From contig NZ_FUIA01000016.1 of NCBI RefSeq assembly GCF_900163665.1, positions 62,001 to 126,000 on the forward strand: a stretch of 64,000 bases of DNA, written 5' to 3'. Both the position numbers and the translations under genes were made by a program. Shown here piece after piece: positions 44,642 to 53,162 of the stretch. The notes under the pieces are model-generated. The model was given only the letters and a program-made list of their open reading frames with translations. It had not been told where the DNA came from and ran no database searches. Numbering within the stretch: position 1 is the first letter of the stretch; every line of letters starts with the position of its first letter. Source of the DNA: Frigoribacterium sp. JB110 (GTDB lineage Bacteria > Actinomycetota > Actinomycetes > Actinomycetales > Microbacteriaceae).

Positions 44642-45729
44642 TGAATGCCACCGAGCAGGACACGAACGGGGCTCCGGATCTGCCTGAGCTGTCGGACGAC
44701 GCCGTCGATCGCATCGAGGCGGGGGTCTTCTCCGACATCGCTCGCGGCCGAGAGCGCGACCGGCGCCGCGCCCGCAAGCGCAGAGGATGGATCGGCGGGA
44801 GCCTCGGGGTCGCCGCCGCGCTCGTGGTCGGAGTCGTCGTCGTACCGGCGGTGATGTCGGGCATCGGGCTGACGGGCGGCGCGGCCGACTCGGCAAGCAC
44901 GGCGGAGGGGGAGTCTGCGGGCGGCGGGTCCTCCGAGGTCGCGCCGGAGGCAGGGATCTCGGGCGGTGACGACTCGACGGAGTCGAGCGGTTCCGACGCC
45001 GCCGACGAGGGCTCTGACGGGGCAGGCGCAACCGAGGAAGATCGTCTGGTCATCCGGAACGGCTCGGCTGTGCTGGTGGTCGACGACGTGCTCGACGCGT
45101 CCGATGCGCTGACGGCGCTCGCCGCGGAGCACGACGGCTACGTCGAGGAGATCGGTTCGTCGAGCGACGACTACGGGTACCGAGAAGAGGTCGACGCGGC
45201 CGGCGTGCGCACCGGATGGGTGTCGCTGCGCATTCCCGCCGACCAGCTCGATGAGGTGCGACAGGCGCTGAGCGACATCGGCGAGGTGACCAGCACGCAG
45301 ATCTCCGAGTCGGATGTGACGGGGCAGGCGATCGACCTGGAGGCTCGGATCGACACGGCGACGTCGTCGGTCGAGCGGCTCACCGAGCTGATGGAGCAGG
45401 CCGGATCGGTCAGCGATCTGCTCGACGCGGAGACCGTTCTGACCGAGCGACAGGCGCAGCTCGAGTCGTACCAGCGCGAGCTGGAGCACCTCGAGGGGCA
45501 GGTCGCGATGTCGAGCCTGCAGGTCGAGCTGACGCGGGACCGCGAGGTCGCCGAGACCGACCCTGCCGGCTTCGGGGACGGCCTGGTCACCGGATGGAAC
45601 GGGCTGATCGGGTTCTTCAACGGCCTCGTCATCGCCATCGGGTTCATGCTGCCGTGGCTCGGCGTGATCGCCGTCGCCGGCGGGGTGGTCTGGATCATAA
45701 TCCGGATCGTGCGCCGCCGCAGCGCCTGA
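44641..45729 (+). CDS. DUF4349 membrane protein, probable sigma regulator
   Basis: 362 aa. Cytoplasmic N-terminus (1-49, basic at 36-49), TM about 51-70, Ser/Gly/Asp-rich linker (75-135), DUF4349 domain (about 137-345) with VSLRIPADQLDEVRQALSDI, EARIDTATSSVERLTELME and LEHLEGQVAMSSLQV (coiled coil), then a second TM (about 320-352) and RRRSA end. No zinc anti-sigma motif (HxxxCxxC) is seen, so an anti-sigma role rests on coupling with the ECF gene only. Confidence 0.82.
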   Translation: MNATEQDTNGAPDLPELSDDAVDRIEAGVFSDIARGRERDRRRARKRRGWIGGSLGVAAALVVGVVVVPAVMSGIGLTGGAADSASTAEGESAGGGSSEVAPEAGISGGDDSTESSGSDAADEGSDGAGATEEDRLVIRNGSAVLVVDDVLDASDALTALAAEHDGYVEEIGSSSDDYGYREEVDAAGVRTGWVSLRIPADQLDEVRQALSDIGEVTSTQISESDVTGQAIDLEARIDTATSSVERLTELMEQAGSVSDLLDAETVLTERQAQLESYQRELEHLEGQVAMSSLQVELTRDREVAETDPAGFGDGLVTGWNGLIGFFNGLVIAIGFMLPWLGVIAVAGGVVWIIIRIVRRRSA

Positions 45730-45764
45730 GGTCGAGCCCGGGCATCTGCGCCCCGCCGAACACC

Positions 45765-45783
45765 GGCCGCCCTCACGGCGGCC
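45765..45783 (+). terminator. Terminator hairpin of the sigma/DUF4349 operon
   Basis: GGCCGCC (45765-45771) and GGCGGCC (45777-45783), loop CTCAC. It starts 36 bases past the stop codon. Confidence 0.6.
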
Positions 45784-45791
45784 CCTGAGCT

Positions 45792-45857
45792 GAGTACGAC
45801 CGCACGGGATGAGTACGGTTTCGAGCCGGATGGGCCTCATCCCGCGCGGTCGTACTC
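45792..45857. repeat. GAGTAC palindrome, copy 1
   Basis: Arms 45792-45813 and 45836-45857 pair at 21 of 22 positions. GAGTAC also occurs a second time inside (45811-45816), so the same word appears twice direct and once inverted. Part of a 365-base space without genes. Confidence 0.8.
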
Positions 45858-45937
45858 GTGTGCGCTGCGCTGTCCGCGCTCGTACTGGGGCGGCGCGGCT
45901 GAGTCAGGGCGCAGTCGGGGAGGCCCACCCCTGGCGT

Positions 45938-46002
45938 GAGTACGATCGGCCGGGATGAGTACGGTTCGACGCCGATTGGTCGGATGTCGCGCGAACGTAC
46001 TC
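45938..46002. repeat. GAGTAC palindrome, copy 2
   Basis: Again GAGTAC (45938), GAGTAC (45956) and GTACTC (45997-46002), with CGGGATGAGTACGGTT shared with copy 1 at the same internal place. The inner stem is less perfect. Two adjacent copies suggest local duplication. Confidence 0.7.
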
Positions 46003-46094
46003 ATTTGGGCGGCGGGATCGCCCCGGCGGCGGCCGCTCATGCCCCTGCGGCGCGTCTCGGACTGCCCTCAGGCGCCGGGCGTAGCCTGAGGGCG

Positions 46095-46601
46095 ATGAGC
46101 GACTACTTCGTCCGCCCCGCGACCGCGGCCGACATGGCCGCGGTGCACGAGATCCTGCAGCCGTACGTGATGCGGCGCATCCTGCTCGGCAAGGATCTCG
46201 TCGTGCTCTACGAGGCGACGCAGGAGTTCGTCGTCGCGGTCGACGACGCGGGCAGCGTGATCGGCTGCGGTGCCCTGCACGTGATGTGGCAGGACCTCGG
46301 CGAGATCCGCACGCTCATCGTCACGGACGAGTGGGTGCACCACGGAGTGGGCGGTGCGATCGTGGCGGCGCTCGAAGGGAACGCCCGCAATCTGGGCCTC
46401 ACGCGCCTGTTCTGCCTCACGTTCGAGACCGAGTTCTTCCAGCGCCGCGGCTTTGCAGAGATCGGCGAGCAGGTCGTCTCGCCCGACGTCTACTCGCAGC
46501 TCGTGCGCAGCCCCGACGAGGGCATAGCGGAGTTCCTCGACCTGGCGCACGTGAAGCCGAACACCCTCGGCAACAGTCGGATGCTGAAGAACCTGCGGTA
46601 G
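46095..46601 (+). CDS. argA: Amino-acid N-acetyltransferase (GNAT, ArgA-like)
   Basis: 168 aa, single GNAT domain: FVRPATAADMAAVHEILQPY, FVVAVDDAGSVIGCGALHVM, WQDLGEIRTLIVTDEWVHHG and VGGAIVAALEGNARNLGLTR (acetyl-CoA loop), FQRRGFAEIGE. This matches the short actinobacterial N-acetylglutamate synthase, the first step of arginine synthesis, here without an amino-acid kinase domain. ATG at 46095; TAGCCT at 46082-46087 leaves a 7-base gap, suggesting a leaderless mRNA. No other arginine genes are nearby. Confidence 0.8.
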   Translation: MSDYFVRPATAADMAAVHEILQPYVMRRILLGKDLVVLYEATQEFVVAVDDAGSVIGCGALHVMWQDLGEIRTLIVTDEWVHHGVGGAIVAALEGNARNLGLTRLFCLTFETEFFQRRGFAEIGEQVVSPDVYSQLVRSPDEGIAEFLDLAHVKPNTLGNSRMLKNLR

Positions 46602-46712
46602 CGGCAGCCGCCAGGTGCGGTCGGTTCCGTTCCGTCATCGCGCCGGGCGCGACCTCGTCGCCGCGCCGGAGCATGCCAGCCACTCACAGCGATCGCGGCC
46701 TAATCTGGAACC

Positions 46713-47390
46713 GTGAACGCCCGCCGCCATTCCCCCGCCGTGTACCGGCGGCGTCGGCTGATGGTGCTGGTGCTCGCGATCCTGGCGATCGCCGCGCTGG
46801 TGTGGCTGTTCGTAGCCCAGCCGTGGAGCGCTTCGGGCGGCGGAGGCGACGAGACGCAGACCGTGCCGACACCGTCGACGAGTGAGACGACCGCGTCGCA
46901 GGACTCGGACGCAGACGACGAGTCGGATTCCGAAGACTCGGACCCGACGCCGTCGCCCACGCCGACCGATGACGGATCGCCGAAGGAATGCGATCCGAAT
47001 GCGATCACGGTCAAGGGTGTGACGGACAAGCGCGAGTACGGCAGCGACGACAAACCGAAGCTGTCGATCTCGCTCGAGAACACCGGCGACGTCGACTGCA
47101 TCTTCAACGTCGGCACCACTCAGCAGGCATACACGGTTCTGAGCGGCAACGACGTGTGGTGGCGTTCGACCGACTGCCAGAAGGAGCCCAGCGACATGGA
47201 GGTGACGCTCGAGGCCGGCCAGGAGGTCTCCAGCGCAGAGCCCGTCGTATGGGACCGCACGCGCTCGAGCGTGGACAGCTGCGGCGACGAGAATCGCCCG
47301 GTCGCTCCCGGCGGGGGCGCGTCGTTCCACCTGCGCGTGGCGATCGGCGGCATCGAGTCGGAGCACACGCGACAGTTCATCCTGCGCTGA
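46713..47390 (+). CDS. Membrane-anchored extracellular protein, unknown function
   Basis: 225 aa. Basic N-terminus, one TM helix (about 16-36), an acidic Ser/Thr/Pro/Asp linker (40-90) and a C-terminal beta-rich domain with a few Cys (VDCIFNVGTT, DCQKEPSD, VDSCGDENRP), likely disulphide bonded outside the cell. GTG at 46713, TAATCT at 46701-46706, again leaderless. I recognise no family; proteins of this layout are common in Microbacteriaceae. Confidence 0.75.
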   Translation: MNARRHSPAVYRRRRLMVLVLAILAIAALVWLFVAQPWSASGGGGDETQTVPTPSTSETTASQDSDADDESDSEDSDPTPSPTPTDDGSPKECDPNAITVKGVTDKREYGSDDKPKLSISLENTGDVDCIFNVGTTQQAYTVLSGNDVWWRSTDCQKEPSDMEVTLEAGQEVSSAEPVVWDRTRSSVDSCGDENRPVAPGGGASFHLRVAIGGIESEHTRQFILR

Positions 47391-47418
47391 TCCCTCGGCA
47401 CATCCGGGCCGTCGGAGG

Positions 47419-47494
47419 CTCGCGAGATGCGCACTTCTTCGACGAATCCGCGTCAGAAGCGGCGCATCTCGACGACAAGTGCGCATCTCGCGAG
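47419..47494. repeat. Palindromic repeat, GAGATGCGCACTT family, copy 1
   Basis: Perfect 18-bp arms CTCGCGAGATGCGCACTT (47419-47436) and 47477-47494. A third copy of the word, GCGCATCTCG, lies inside (47462-47471). The 29 bases at 47462-47490 recur exactly at 55060-55088. Located directly behind one gene and before the next. Confidence 0.9.
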
Positions 47495-47567
47495 CGGGGC
47501 GCGGGCAGACGGGGCACGAGGTCAGGATCGGGGCGGGCACAGGGGACCCGCCGGTAGGGTGGGGGTG

Positions 47568-47978
47568 ATGGGGAAGAAGCGCAACAAGCCCGCCGCACTG
47601 ACCGAGCAGGACACCCGCTCGGAGGCGCTCGCGCAGGCTCTGGAGAAGCAGGACATGGCGGCCGTCGCGCTGGCGCTGCGCAACGGCAACACGATCGTGC
47701 CGGTGATGAACCCCGGTGCGCGCGACAATCCTCTTGATTCCGGCGAAGTATGGACCTTCCGCGATCCCCAGACGGGGCAGGTCGCGCTGCTGCTGTTCAG
47801 CGATGCCCGCAACAAGCCGGAGAACCTCCCTCCGACGATCGGCGTGTACTCCCCGGAGTGGCTGAAGACGTTCCTCGCGCGCCACGCCGCCGAGATCACG
47901 ACGGTGTTCCTCGACATCGCCGGCCCGCACCCCATGCAGGCCCCGCCAGAAGAGCTCCTCGCCGCTCTCGAAGTCTGA
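47568..47978 (+). CDS. SseB-domain protein
   Basis: 136 aa. A Lys-rich start (MGKKRNKPAALTEQD) precedes an SseB-like N-terminal domain: SEALAQALEKQDMAAVALAL, GEVWTFRDPQTGQVALLLFS, LPPTIGVYSPEWLKTFL. SseB-domain proteins are cytoplasmic and poorly understood. ATG 47568 with TAGGGT at 47555-47560, apparently leaderless. Confidence 0.72.
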   Translation: MGKKRNKPAALTEQDTRSEALAQALEKQDMAAVALALRNGNTIVPVMNPGARDNPLDSGEVWTFRDPQTGQVALLLFSDARNKPENLPPTIGVYSPEWLKTFLARHAAEITTVFLDIAGPHPMQAPPEELLAALEV

Positions 47979-48030
47979 GTCGCGCAGCGCCCGGCCTCGA
48001 CATCCCGGCTTCCGTGAGCCCCGCGGAATC

Positions 48031-48103
48031 CGCGAATGCCTACGAAGTGTCCGAACGCCTATGACATTGCGTAGGCGTTCGCGAAGAACGTAGGCGCTCG
48101 CGG
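48031..48103. repeat. Four-word palindromic element (GCCTAC type)
   Basis: GCGAATGCCTACG (48032-48044) and CCGAACGCCTATG (48051-48063) are followed by inverted GCGTAGGCGTTCG (48069-48081) and ACGTAGGCGCTCGCG (48089-48103). Same 2+2 word order as the element at 43878 but unrelated bases. It lies in the 292-base space before the GH3 gene, which otherwise shows only the GH3 ribosome site. Confidence 0.75.
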
Positions 48104-48270
48104 CGATCGCCGGTGCCCACGGGGTGACGGCTGCCCGCGGCGTTCGGCTCGGGCAGATCATCCGGTGAATTCGACGTGTTATGCGACCGAACCGCCGTCC
48201 GACGCGGCGGAGGAGCAAGATGGTTCAGCGCACGGGGAGGATCCCGCGCGCACGATCGAAGGGGACAAGC

Positions 48271-50742
48271 GTGAAGGACACCGCGCAGCTCGTCGCTGAG
48301 CTCAGCGTGCTTGAGAAGGCAGCACTGCTCAGCGGTGAGAACACGTGGGAGACCCGCACGATCGACCGCCTCTCCGTGCCGTCGATCTGGATGGCGGACG
48401 GGCCCCATGGCATCCGGCGGCAGGTCGGCTCCGCCGACCACCTCGGCATCAACGGCTCGGAGCTGGCCACCTGCTTCCCGACATCGGCGACCGTCGCCAA
48501 CACCTGGGACGAGGAGCTCGCCGCCGAAATCGGTGCCGCGCTCGGCCGAGAAGCGTCGTCGCAGGGCGTGAACGTGCTGCTCGGCCCCGGCCTGAACATC
48601 AAGCGCAGCCCGCTCGGCGGCCGCAACTTCGAGTACTTCTCCGAGGACCCTGAGCTGTCGGGTCGCCTCGCCGCGGCATACGTGCGCGGCATCCAGTCGG
48701 AGGGCGTGGCGACCACGCCGAAGCACTTCGCCGTGAACAGCCAGGAGCTGCGCCGGATGGTGACGGACTCCGTCGTCGACGAGCGCACGCTGCGCGAGAT
48801 CTACCTGACGGCATTCGAGATCGTCGTCCGCGAGGCGAACCCGTGGGCGATCATGACCTCGTACAACCTGATCAACGGCACCTACGCACACGAGAACGCG
48901 CACCTGCTGCGCGACATCCTGCGCGATGAGTGGGGCTTCGACGGCGCAGTGATCACCGACTGGGGCGGCGGGAACGGTGCGGCCGACGGCGTGCGCGCAG
49001 GCGGCACGCTCGAGATGCCGTCGCCCGGCTTCGACTCGGTGCGCAGAATCGTCGCCGCCGTCGACAGCGGCGAGCTGGACGAGGCCGACCTCGACGCCCG
49101 CGTTTCCGAACTGCTGAACCTCGTCGCCCGCGTCACCGCCCGCGCCGTGCGTGCCAGCGTCGATCAGGAGGCGCACCACGCGCTGGCACGTCGCGCCGCG
49201 GCCGAGTCAGCCGTGCTGCTGCGCAACGACGACGCCCTGCTGCCCCTGGCATCCGGCACCCGCGTCGCACTGATCGGAGACTTCGCCGAGACGCCGCGCT
49301 ACCAGGGCTCCGGCTCGTCGCTGGTGAACCCCACGCGGGTCACGTCGCTGGTCGACGCGATCGGCGCCACCGACCTCGACCTCGCGGGCTTCGCCCGCGG
49401 CTGCCGTCGCGACGGCGCAGCCGACGCGCAGCTCGTCGCCGAGGCCGTCGCGGCCGCCAAGCGGGCCGACGTGGCTGTGCTTGCGCTCGGTCTGCCGGAG
49501 ATCGCCGAGTCGGAGGGGCTCGACCGCTCGGGCCTCTCCCTGCCCGACGCCCAGGTGCAGCTGCTGCGCGCGGTCGCCGCGGCCAACCCGCGCACCGTCG
49601 TCGTGCTCTCCGGAGGCGGCCCCGTCGCGATGCCGTGGCTGCGCGACGCGCAGGCGCTGGTGCACGGCTACCTCGGCGGCCAGGCCGGAGCCGAGGGCAT
49701 CCTCGACGTGCTCACGGGGGGCGTGAACCCCGCAGGGCGCCTCGCCGAGACGCTTCCCATCGCGCTGGGCGACACCCCCACCGTCGGCCGCTTCCCGAGC
49801 ACGAACCGCACCGCCGAGTACCGCGAGGGCCCGTTCATCGGCTACCGCTACTACGACACGCGCGGCATCGAGGTGACGTTCCCGTTCGGGTTCGGCCTCA
49901 GCTACACGTCGTTCGCGTACTCCGATCTGTCCGTCTCGGAAGAGCGCGTCACGTTCACCGTGACGAACACAGGAGAAACAGCCGGATCGGATGTTGCACA
50001 GGTGTACGTGGGGAAGACCGGTTCGAGCCGGGTGCTGCGTCCTTCGCGCGAGCTGAAGGGCTTCGCGAAGGTGCACCTCGAGCCGGGTCAGTCGCGCGAG
50101 GTGACGATCGAGCTCGGCGAGCGGGCATTCCGCTTCTTCGACGTCGAATCCGACGCCTGGCAGACCGAAGCCGGCGAGTACGAGATCGCCGTGGGGCCGA
50201 ATGTGGCCGATCTGCCGCTGACGGCGATGGTCGAGCTCGACGGCACCGTGGCATCCGGAGCACTCGACTCGACCCTCGAGTGGTACCGCACAGGCGACAT
50301 CCGGAATGTCCCTGACGACGCGTTCGAGGCGCTGCTCGGACGTCGGGCGCCCGAGGCGGAGTGGGGCTCTGGCCGTCTCGGCTTCAACGACCCGATCGAC
50401 CGGCTCGAGGTGGCACGCAGCCCGCTCGCGCGGCTCGCGTTCCGGATCATCGACAAGCGTCGCCGTGCGGCTGAGGCCAAGGGCGAACCCGACCTGAACA
50501 TCCTGTTCATGTTCAACGGCCCGTTCCGCGTGATCTCCAAGATGAGCGGCGGACTGGCCACGCAGCGGCTCACTGAGGCGCTGCTCACGCTCGTCAACGG
50601 GCAGACGTTCCGCGGCCTCGGTCGCGTCATCGCCGCGTTCCTGCGCGGCCGCCGCGCGGAGAAGCGCACGAGAGACTCGTTCCGTGCCGCCGCGGGCAAC
50701 AGCAGCAACCGCGCCGATGGCGCCGGGAAGGAAGACGACTGA
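48271..50742 (+). CDS. GH3-family beta-glycosidase
   Basis: 823 aa from GTG 48271 (GAAGGGGA 6 bases upstream). GH3 N-terminal barrel: WMADGPHGIRRQ, CFPTSATVANTWDEEL, NVLLGPGLNIKRSPLGGRNF, GVATTPKHFAVNSQE, and nucleophile Asp230 in VITDWGG. GH3 C-terminal domain and fibronectin-III-like domain (TVTNTGETAGSDVAQVYVGK) follow. A 120-residue C-terminal extension (about 700-823) with INTERNAL basic helices (FRIIDKRRRAAEAKGEPD; AAFLRGRRAEKRTRDS) is unusual. No signal peptide, so probably cytoplasmic. TGATG overlap with the next gene. Confidence 0.9.
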   Translation: MKDTAQLVAELSVLEKAALLSGENTWETRTIDRLSVPSIWMADGPHGIRRQVGSADHLGINGSELATCFPTSATVANTWDEELAAEIGAALGREASSQGVNVLLGPGLNIKRSPLGGRNFEYFSEDPELSGRLAAAYVRGIQSEGVATTPKHFAVNSQELRRMVTDSVVDERTLREIYLTAFEIVVREANPWAIMTSYNLINGTYAHENAHLLRDILRDEWGFDGAVITDWGGGNGAADGVRAGGTLEMPSPGFDSVRRIVAAVDSGELDEADLDARVSELLNLVARVTARAVRASVDQEAHHALARRAAAESAVLLRNDDALLPLASGTRVALIGDFAETPRYQGSGSSLVNPTRVTSLVDAIGATDLDLAGFARGCRRDGAADAQLVAEAVAAAKRADVAVLALGLPEIAESEGLDRSGLSLPDAQVQLLRAVAAANPRTVVVLSGGGPVAMPWLRDAQALVHGYLGGQAGAEGILDVLTGGVNPAGRLAETLPIALGDTPTVGRFPSTNRTAEYREGPFIGYRYYDTRGIEVTFPFGFGLSYTSFAYSDLSVSEERVTFTVTNTGETAGSDVAQVYVGKTGSSRVLRPSRELKGFAKVHLEPGQSREVTIELGERAFRFFDVESDAWQTEAGEYEIAVGPNVADLPLTAMVELDGTVASGALDSTLEWYRTGDIRNVPDDAFEALLGRRAPEAEWGSGRLGFNDPIDRLEVARSPLARLAFRIIDKRRRAAEAKGEPDLNILFMFNGPFRVISKMSGGLATQRLTEALLTLVNGQTFRGLGRVIAAFLRGRRAEKRTRDSFRAAAGNSSNRADGAGKEDD

Positions 50743-51380
50743 TGTTCGCAGCGATCGCCCGCTGGTGGCGGGGCTTCCAGGTCTCGCACCCGGAACTGTC
50801 GAAGTTCGCGATGTTCTTCATCCTGTCGAACGGCGTGACCGTGCTGCAGCTCTCGCTGATGCCGGTGTTCCGGTGGGGCTTCGAGACCTACACCGACCTG
50901 ATGAACGTCGGCTTCCAGGCGCTGCCCGTCGGCAGCGACGTCGACGGCAGCCAGTACTACATGTTCGACTACGCCGTGGGCGCGCTGCCCGCCGGCGGCG
51001 GCGGACTGGCCTACTTCCTCGCCGTGCAGATCACACTGCTGATCGCGCAGGTGCTCAACTTCTTCGCCCAGCGGAACATCACATTCAAGTCGAACACGTC
51101 TGCGTGGGTCGCCGCCGGCTGGTACACGCTGGCGTACATCGTGATCACGTTCATCGCCGCCGCGGCGCAGGGCTTCTACAAGGCGCCCATCTACGACCTG
51201 CTGATGAACGCGTGGGGCTGGGGCTCCTCGGGCGAGCTCGTAGCCGACATCGTGACGATGATCATCAACGCGGCGATCTCGTTCTGGGTGTTCTACCCCA
51301 TCTTCAAGCTGATTTTCCGGCAGAAGCCGGAAGAAACCGCGGGCGCTCCCGCGGAGGACACCGAACTCCAGGCACACTAG
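50742..51380 (+). CDS. GtrA-like membrane protein
   Basis: 212 aa with four main hydrophobic segments (about 22-38, 84-108, 121-146, 162-190). The pattern FFILSNGVTVLQLSL, AQVLNFFAQRNITFKSN and AAISFWVFYPIFKLIF fits GtrA/flippase-like proteins, in which the NFFxxRxxTF motif is typical. Lies between a glycosidase and a glycosyltransferase, so lipid-linked sugar transport is a plausible role. It shares one base with the GH3 stop. Confidence 0.75.
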   Translation: MFAAIARWWRGFQVSHPELSKFAMFFILSNGVTVLQLSLMPVFRWGFETYTDLMNVGFQALPVGSDVDGSQYYMFDYAVGALPAGGGGLAYFLAVQITLLIAQVLNFFAQRNITFKSNTSAWVAAGWYTLAYIVITFIAAAAQGFYKAPIYDLLMNAWGWGSSGELVADIVTMIINAAISFWVFYPIFKLIFRQKPEETAGAPAEDTELQAH

Positions 51381-51384
51381 TGTC

Positions 51385-52410
51385 ATGCCGCTTCTGACGA
51401 TCGTGGTCCCCGCCTACAACGCGGAGGCCTATCTTCGACGGGCGCTTGAGCCGCTCGTCCGCGTGAAGCGGGGCATCGAGGTGGTGGTGGTCGACGACGG
51501 GTCGACCGACGCGACCGCCTCGATCGCCGATGGCTTCGCATCCAGGCGGCCAGAGGCCATCCGGGTCGTGCGCCAGCACAACCGCGGCCACGGCGGTGCC
51601 ATCAACACCGGGCTCGCGCATGCCACCGGCACGTACGTGAAGGTGCTCGACGCCGACGACTGGCTGAGCGTGCCCGCACTGGAGAAGCTGCTGCGCACGC
51701 TGCAGACGCTCGAAGAGGGCGGCGGCGTCGACGCGGTGTTCACCGACTACGTGCGCGACCGCGTCGGCAAGAACAACCGCGTGACGACGTTCGACACGGT
51801 CTTCCCCGAGCATCGCATCTTCTCGTGGGAGCAGACAGGGCGCTTCGCCAGGCGCCAGATCCTGATGATGCACGCAATCGTGTACCGCACCGAGGTCGTG
51901 CGGCGCAGCGGCATGGTGCTGCCAGAGCACACCTTCTACGTCGACAACCTGTACGTCGTCGAACCGCTCTCGCACGTGCGCAGCATGTACTACCTGCCGG
52001 TGCCGCTGTACCACTACTTCATCGGCCGGGCAGAGCAGTCGGTGGACCCCGCGGTGATGCTGCGGCGCGTCGACCAGCAGCTGCTCGTGAACAAGCTCGT
52101 GCTGAAGGCGATGCCCTCGCTCGAGGACGTGGCGACGGGGCGCGTGCCCGCGGAGCTGCAGGGCGCGCTGCTGCACTACGTGGAGCAGATCTGCGCCGTG
52201 ACGTCGGCGACTCTCGCCAGGGGCGGGACGGTGGAGCACCTTGCGGCGCGCGACGCGTTCTGGCGCGAGATCAAGGCCGAGAGCCCGTGGTTGTACACGC
52301 GGCTGCGGCGCACGTTCCTCGGGTCGACGAGCAACCTGCCTGGCGGTGCCGGGCGTCGCGTGACGTCGCTGGCGTACAGCGTCGCACGGCGGGTCGTCGG
52401 CTTCAGCTGA
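51385..52410 (+). CDS. Glycosyltransferase family 2
   Basis: 341 aa. GT-A fold: LTIVVPAYNAEAYLRRALEP, VVVVDDGSTDATASIADGFA, NRGHGGAINTGLAHATGTYV, and the DXD-type VLDADDWLS. The C-terminal half (about 200-341) has aromatic and Arg-rich segments but no clear TM. It would add sugars to a surface polysaccharide or lipid. It follows the GtrA-like gene by 4 bases. Confidence 0.9.
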   Translation: MPLLTIVVPAYNAEAYLRRALEPLVRVKRGIEVVVVDDGSTDATASIADGFASRRPEAIRVVRQHNRGHGGAINTGLAHATGTYVKVLDADDWLSVPALEKLLRTLQTLEEGGGVDAVFTDYVRDRVGKNNRVTTFDTVFPEHRIFSWEQTGRFARRQILMMHAIVYRTEVVRRSGMVLPEHTFYVDNLYVVEPLSHVRSMYYLPVPLYHYFIGRAEQSVDPAVMLRRVDQQLLVNKLVLKAMPSLEDVATGRVPAELQGALLHYVEQICAVTSATLARGGTVEHLAARDAFWREIKAESPWLYTRLRRTFLGSTSNLPGGAGRRVTSLAYSVARRVVGFS

Positions 52411-52439
52411 GCCGAGAGCCGGCGGGCGAGGGGCACATC

Positions 52440-53162
52440 ATGATCCGGATCGGCGTGGTCGAGGACGATCCGGCAGGCGTCGACCGACTGCTGGGGCACC
52501 TCGACCGGTTCCAGCGCGACCACGGCGAGAGCCTGCGGATCAGCCGCTTCGCCGACGGCGCCGACCTGCTGCACGACTATCGGCCGGACTGGGACGTGCT
52601 GCTCCTGGACATCCGGATGGAGCGGGTCGACGGCATGACGACGGCGCAGCGGATCAGGGAGGTCGATCCCGAGGTCCTGATCGTCTTCGTGACGAGCTCG
52701 CCGCAGTACGCCATCAGCGGGTACCGCGTCGATGCGCTGAGCTACCTGCTCAAGCCGGTCTCGTACCAGGAGCTCGAGCAGGAGATGCTGCGGTGCGTGC
52801 AGCGGCTCAGTCGTCGCGAGCGCCGCCAGATGCTGTTCTCGACGACCGACGGCGCCAGGCATCGCGTGGATCTGGCCGACATCCTGTACTTCGAGAGCTC
52901 GCGCAATCACGTGCTGATCCACACGCTCGATGCCGACCTCGCCACGGTCGGCACACTGAAGGCGCTGGAGGCAGAGACAGTCGGCGCCGGCTTCGTGCGC
53001 TGCAACAACGGGTACCTGGTGAACCTGCGGCACGTCACGGGAATCGACGGAGCGACCTGCCGGATCCGCGGCGGGGCGCGGCTGCAGATCAGCAGACCCC
53101 GCAAGGCGGAGTTCCTCGATGCTCTGGCCGGATACATCGGAGCCAGGGGCACGGCGCCGTGA
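52440..53162 (+). CDS. LytTR-family response regulator
   Basis: 240 aa. Receiver domain 1-120 with acidic pocket VVEDD (7-10) and phospho-acceptor Asp57 in LLLDIRMERVDG, K in LLKPVS. LytTR DNA-binding domain about 135-235 (RVDLADILYFESSRNHVLIH, GFVRCNNGYLVNLRHV). This AgrA/ComE class binds direct repeats upstream of targets. ATG at 52440 with GGCACATC before it. Stop overlaps the sensor kinase by 4 bases. Confidence 0.92.
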   Translation: MIRIGVVEDDPAGVDRLLGHLDRFQRDHGESLRISRFADGADLLHDYRPDWDVLLLDIRMERVDGMTTAQRIREVDPEVLIVFVTSSPQYAISGYRVDALSYLLKPVSYQELEQEMLRCVQRLSRRERRQMLFSTTDGARHRVDLADILYFESSRNHVLIHTLDADLATVGTLKALEAETVGAGFVRCNNGYLVNLRHVTGIDGATCRIRGGARLQISRPRKAEFLDALAGYIGARGTAP

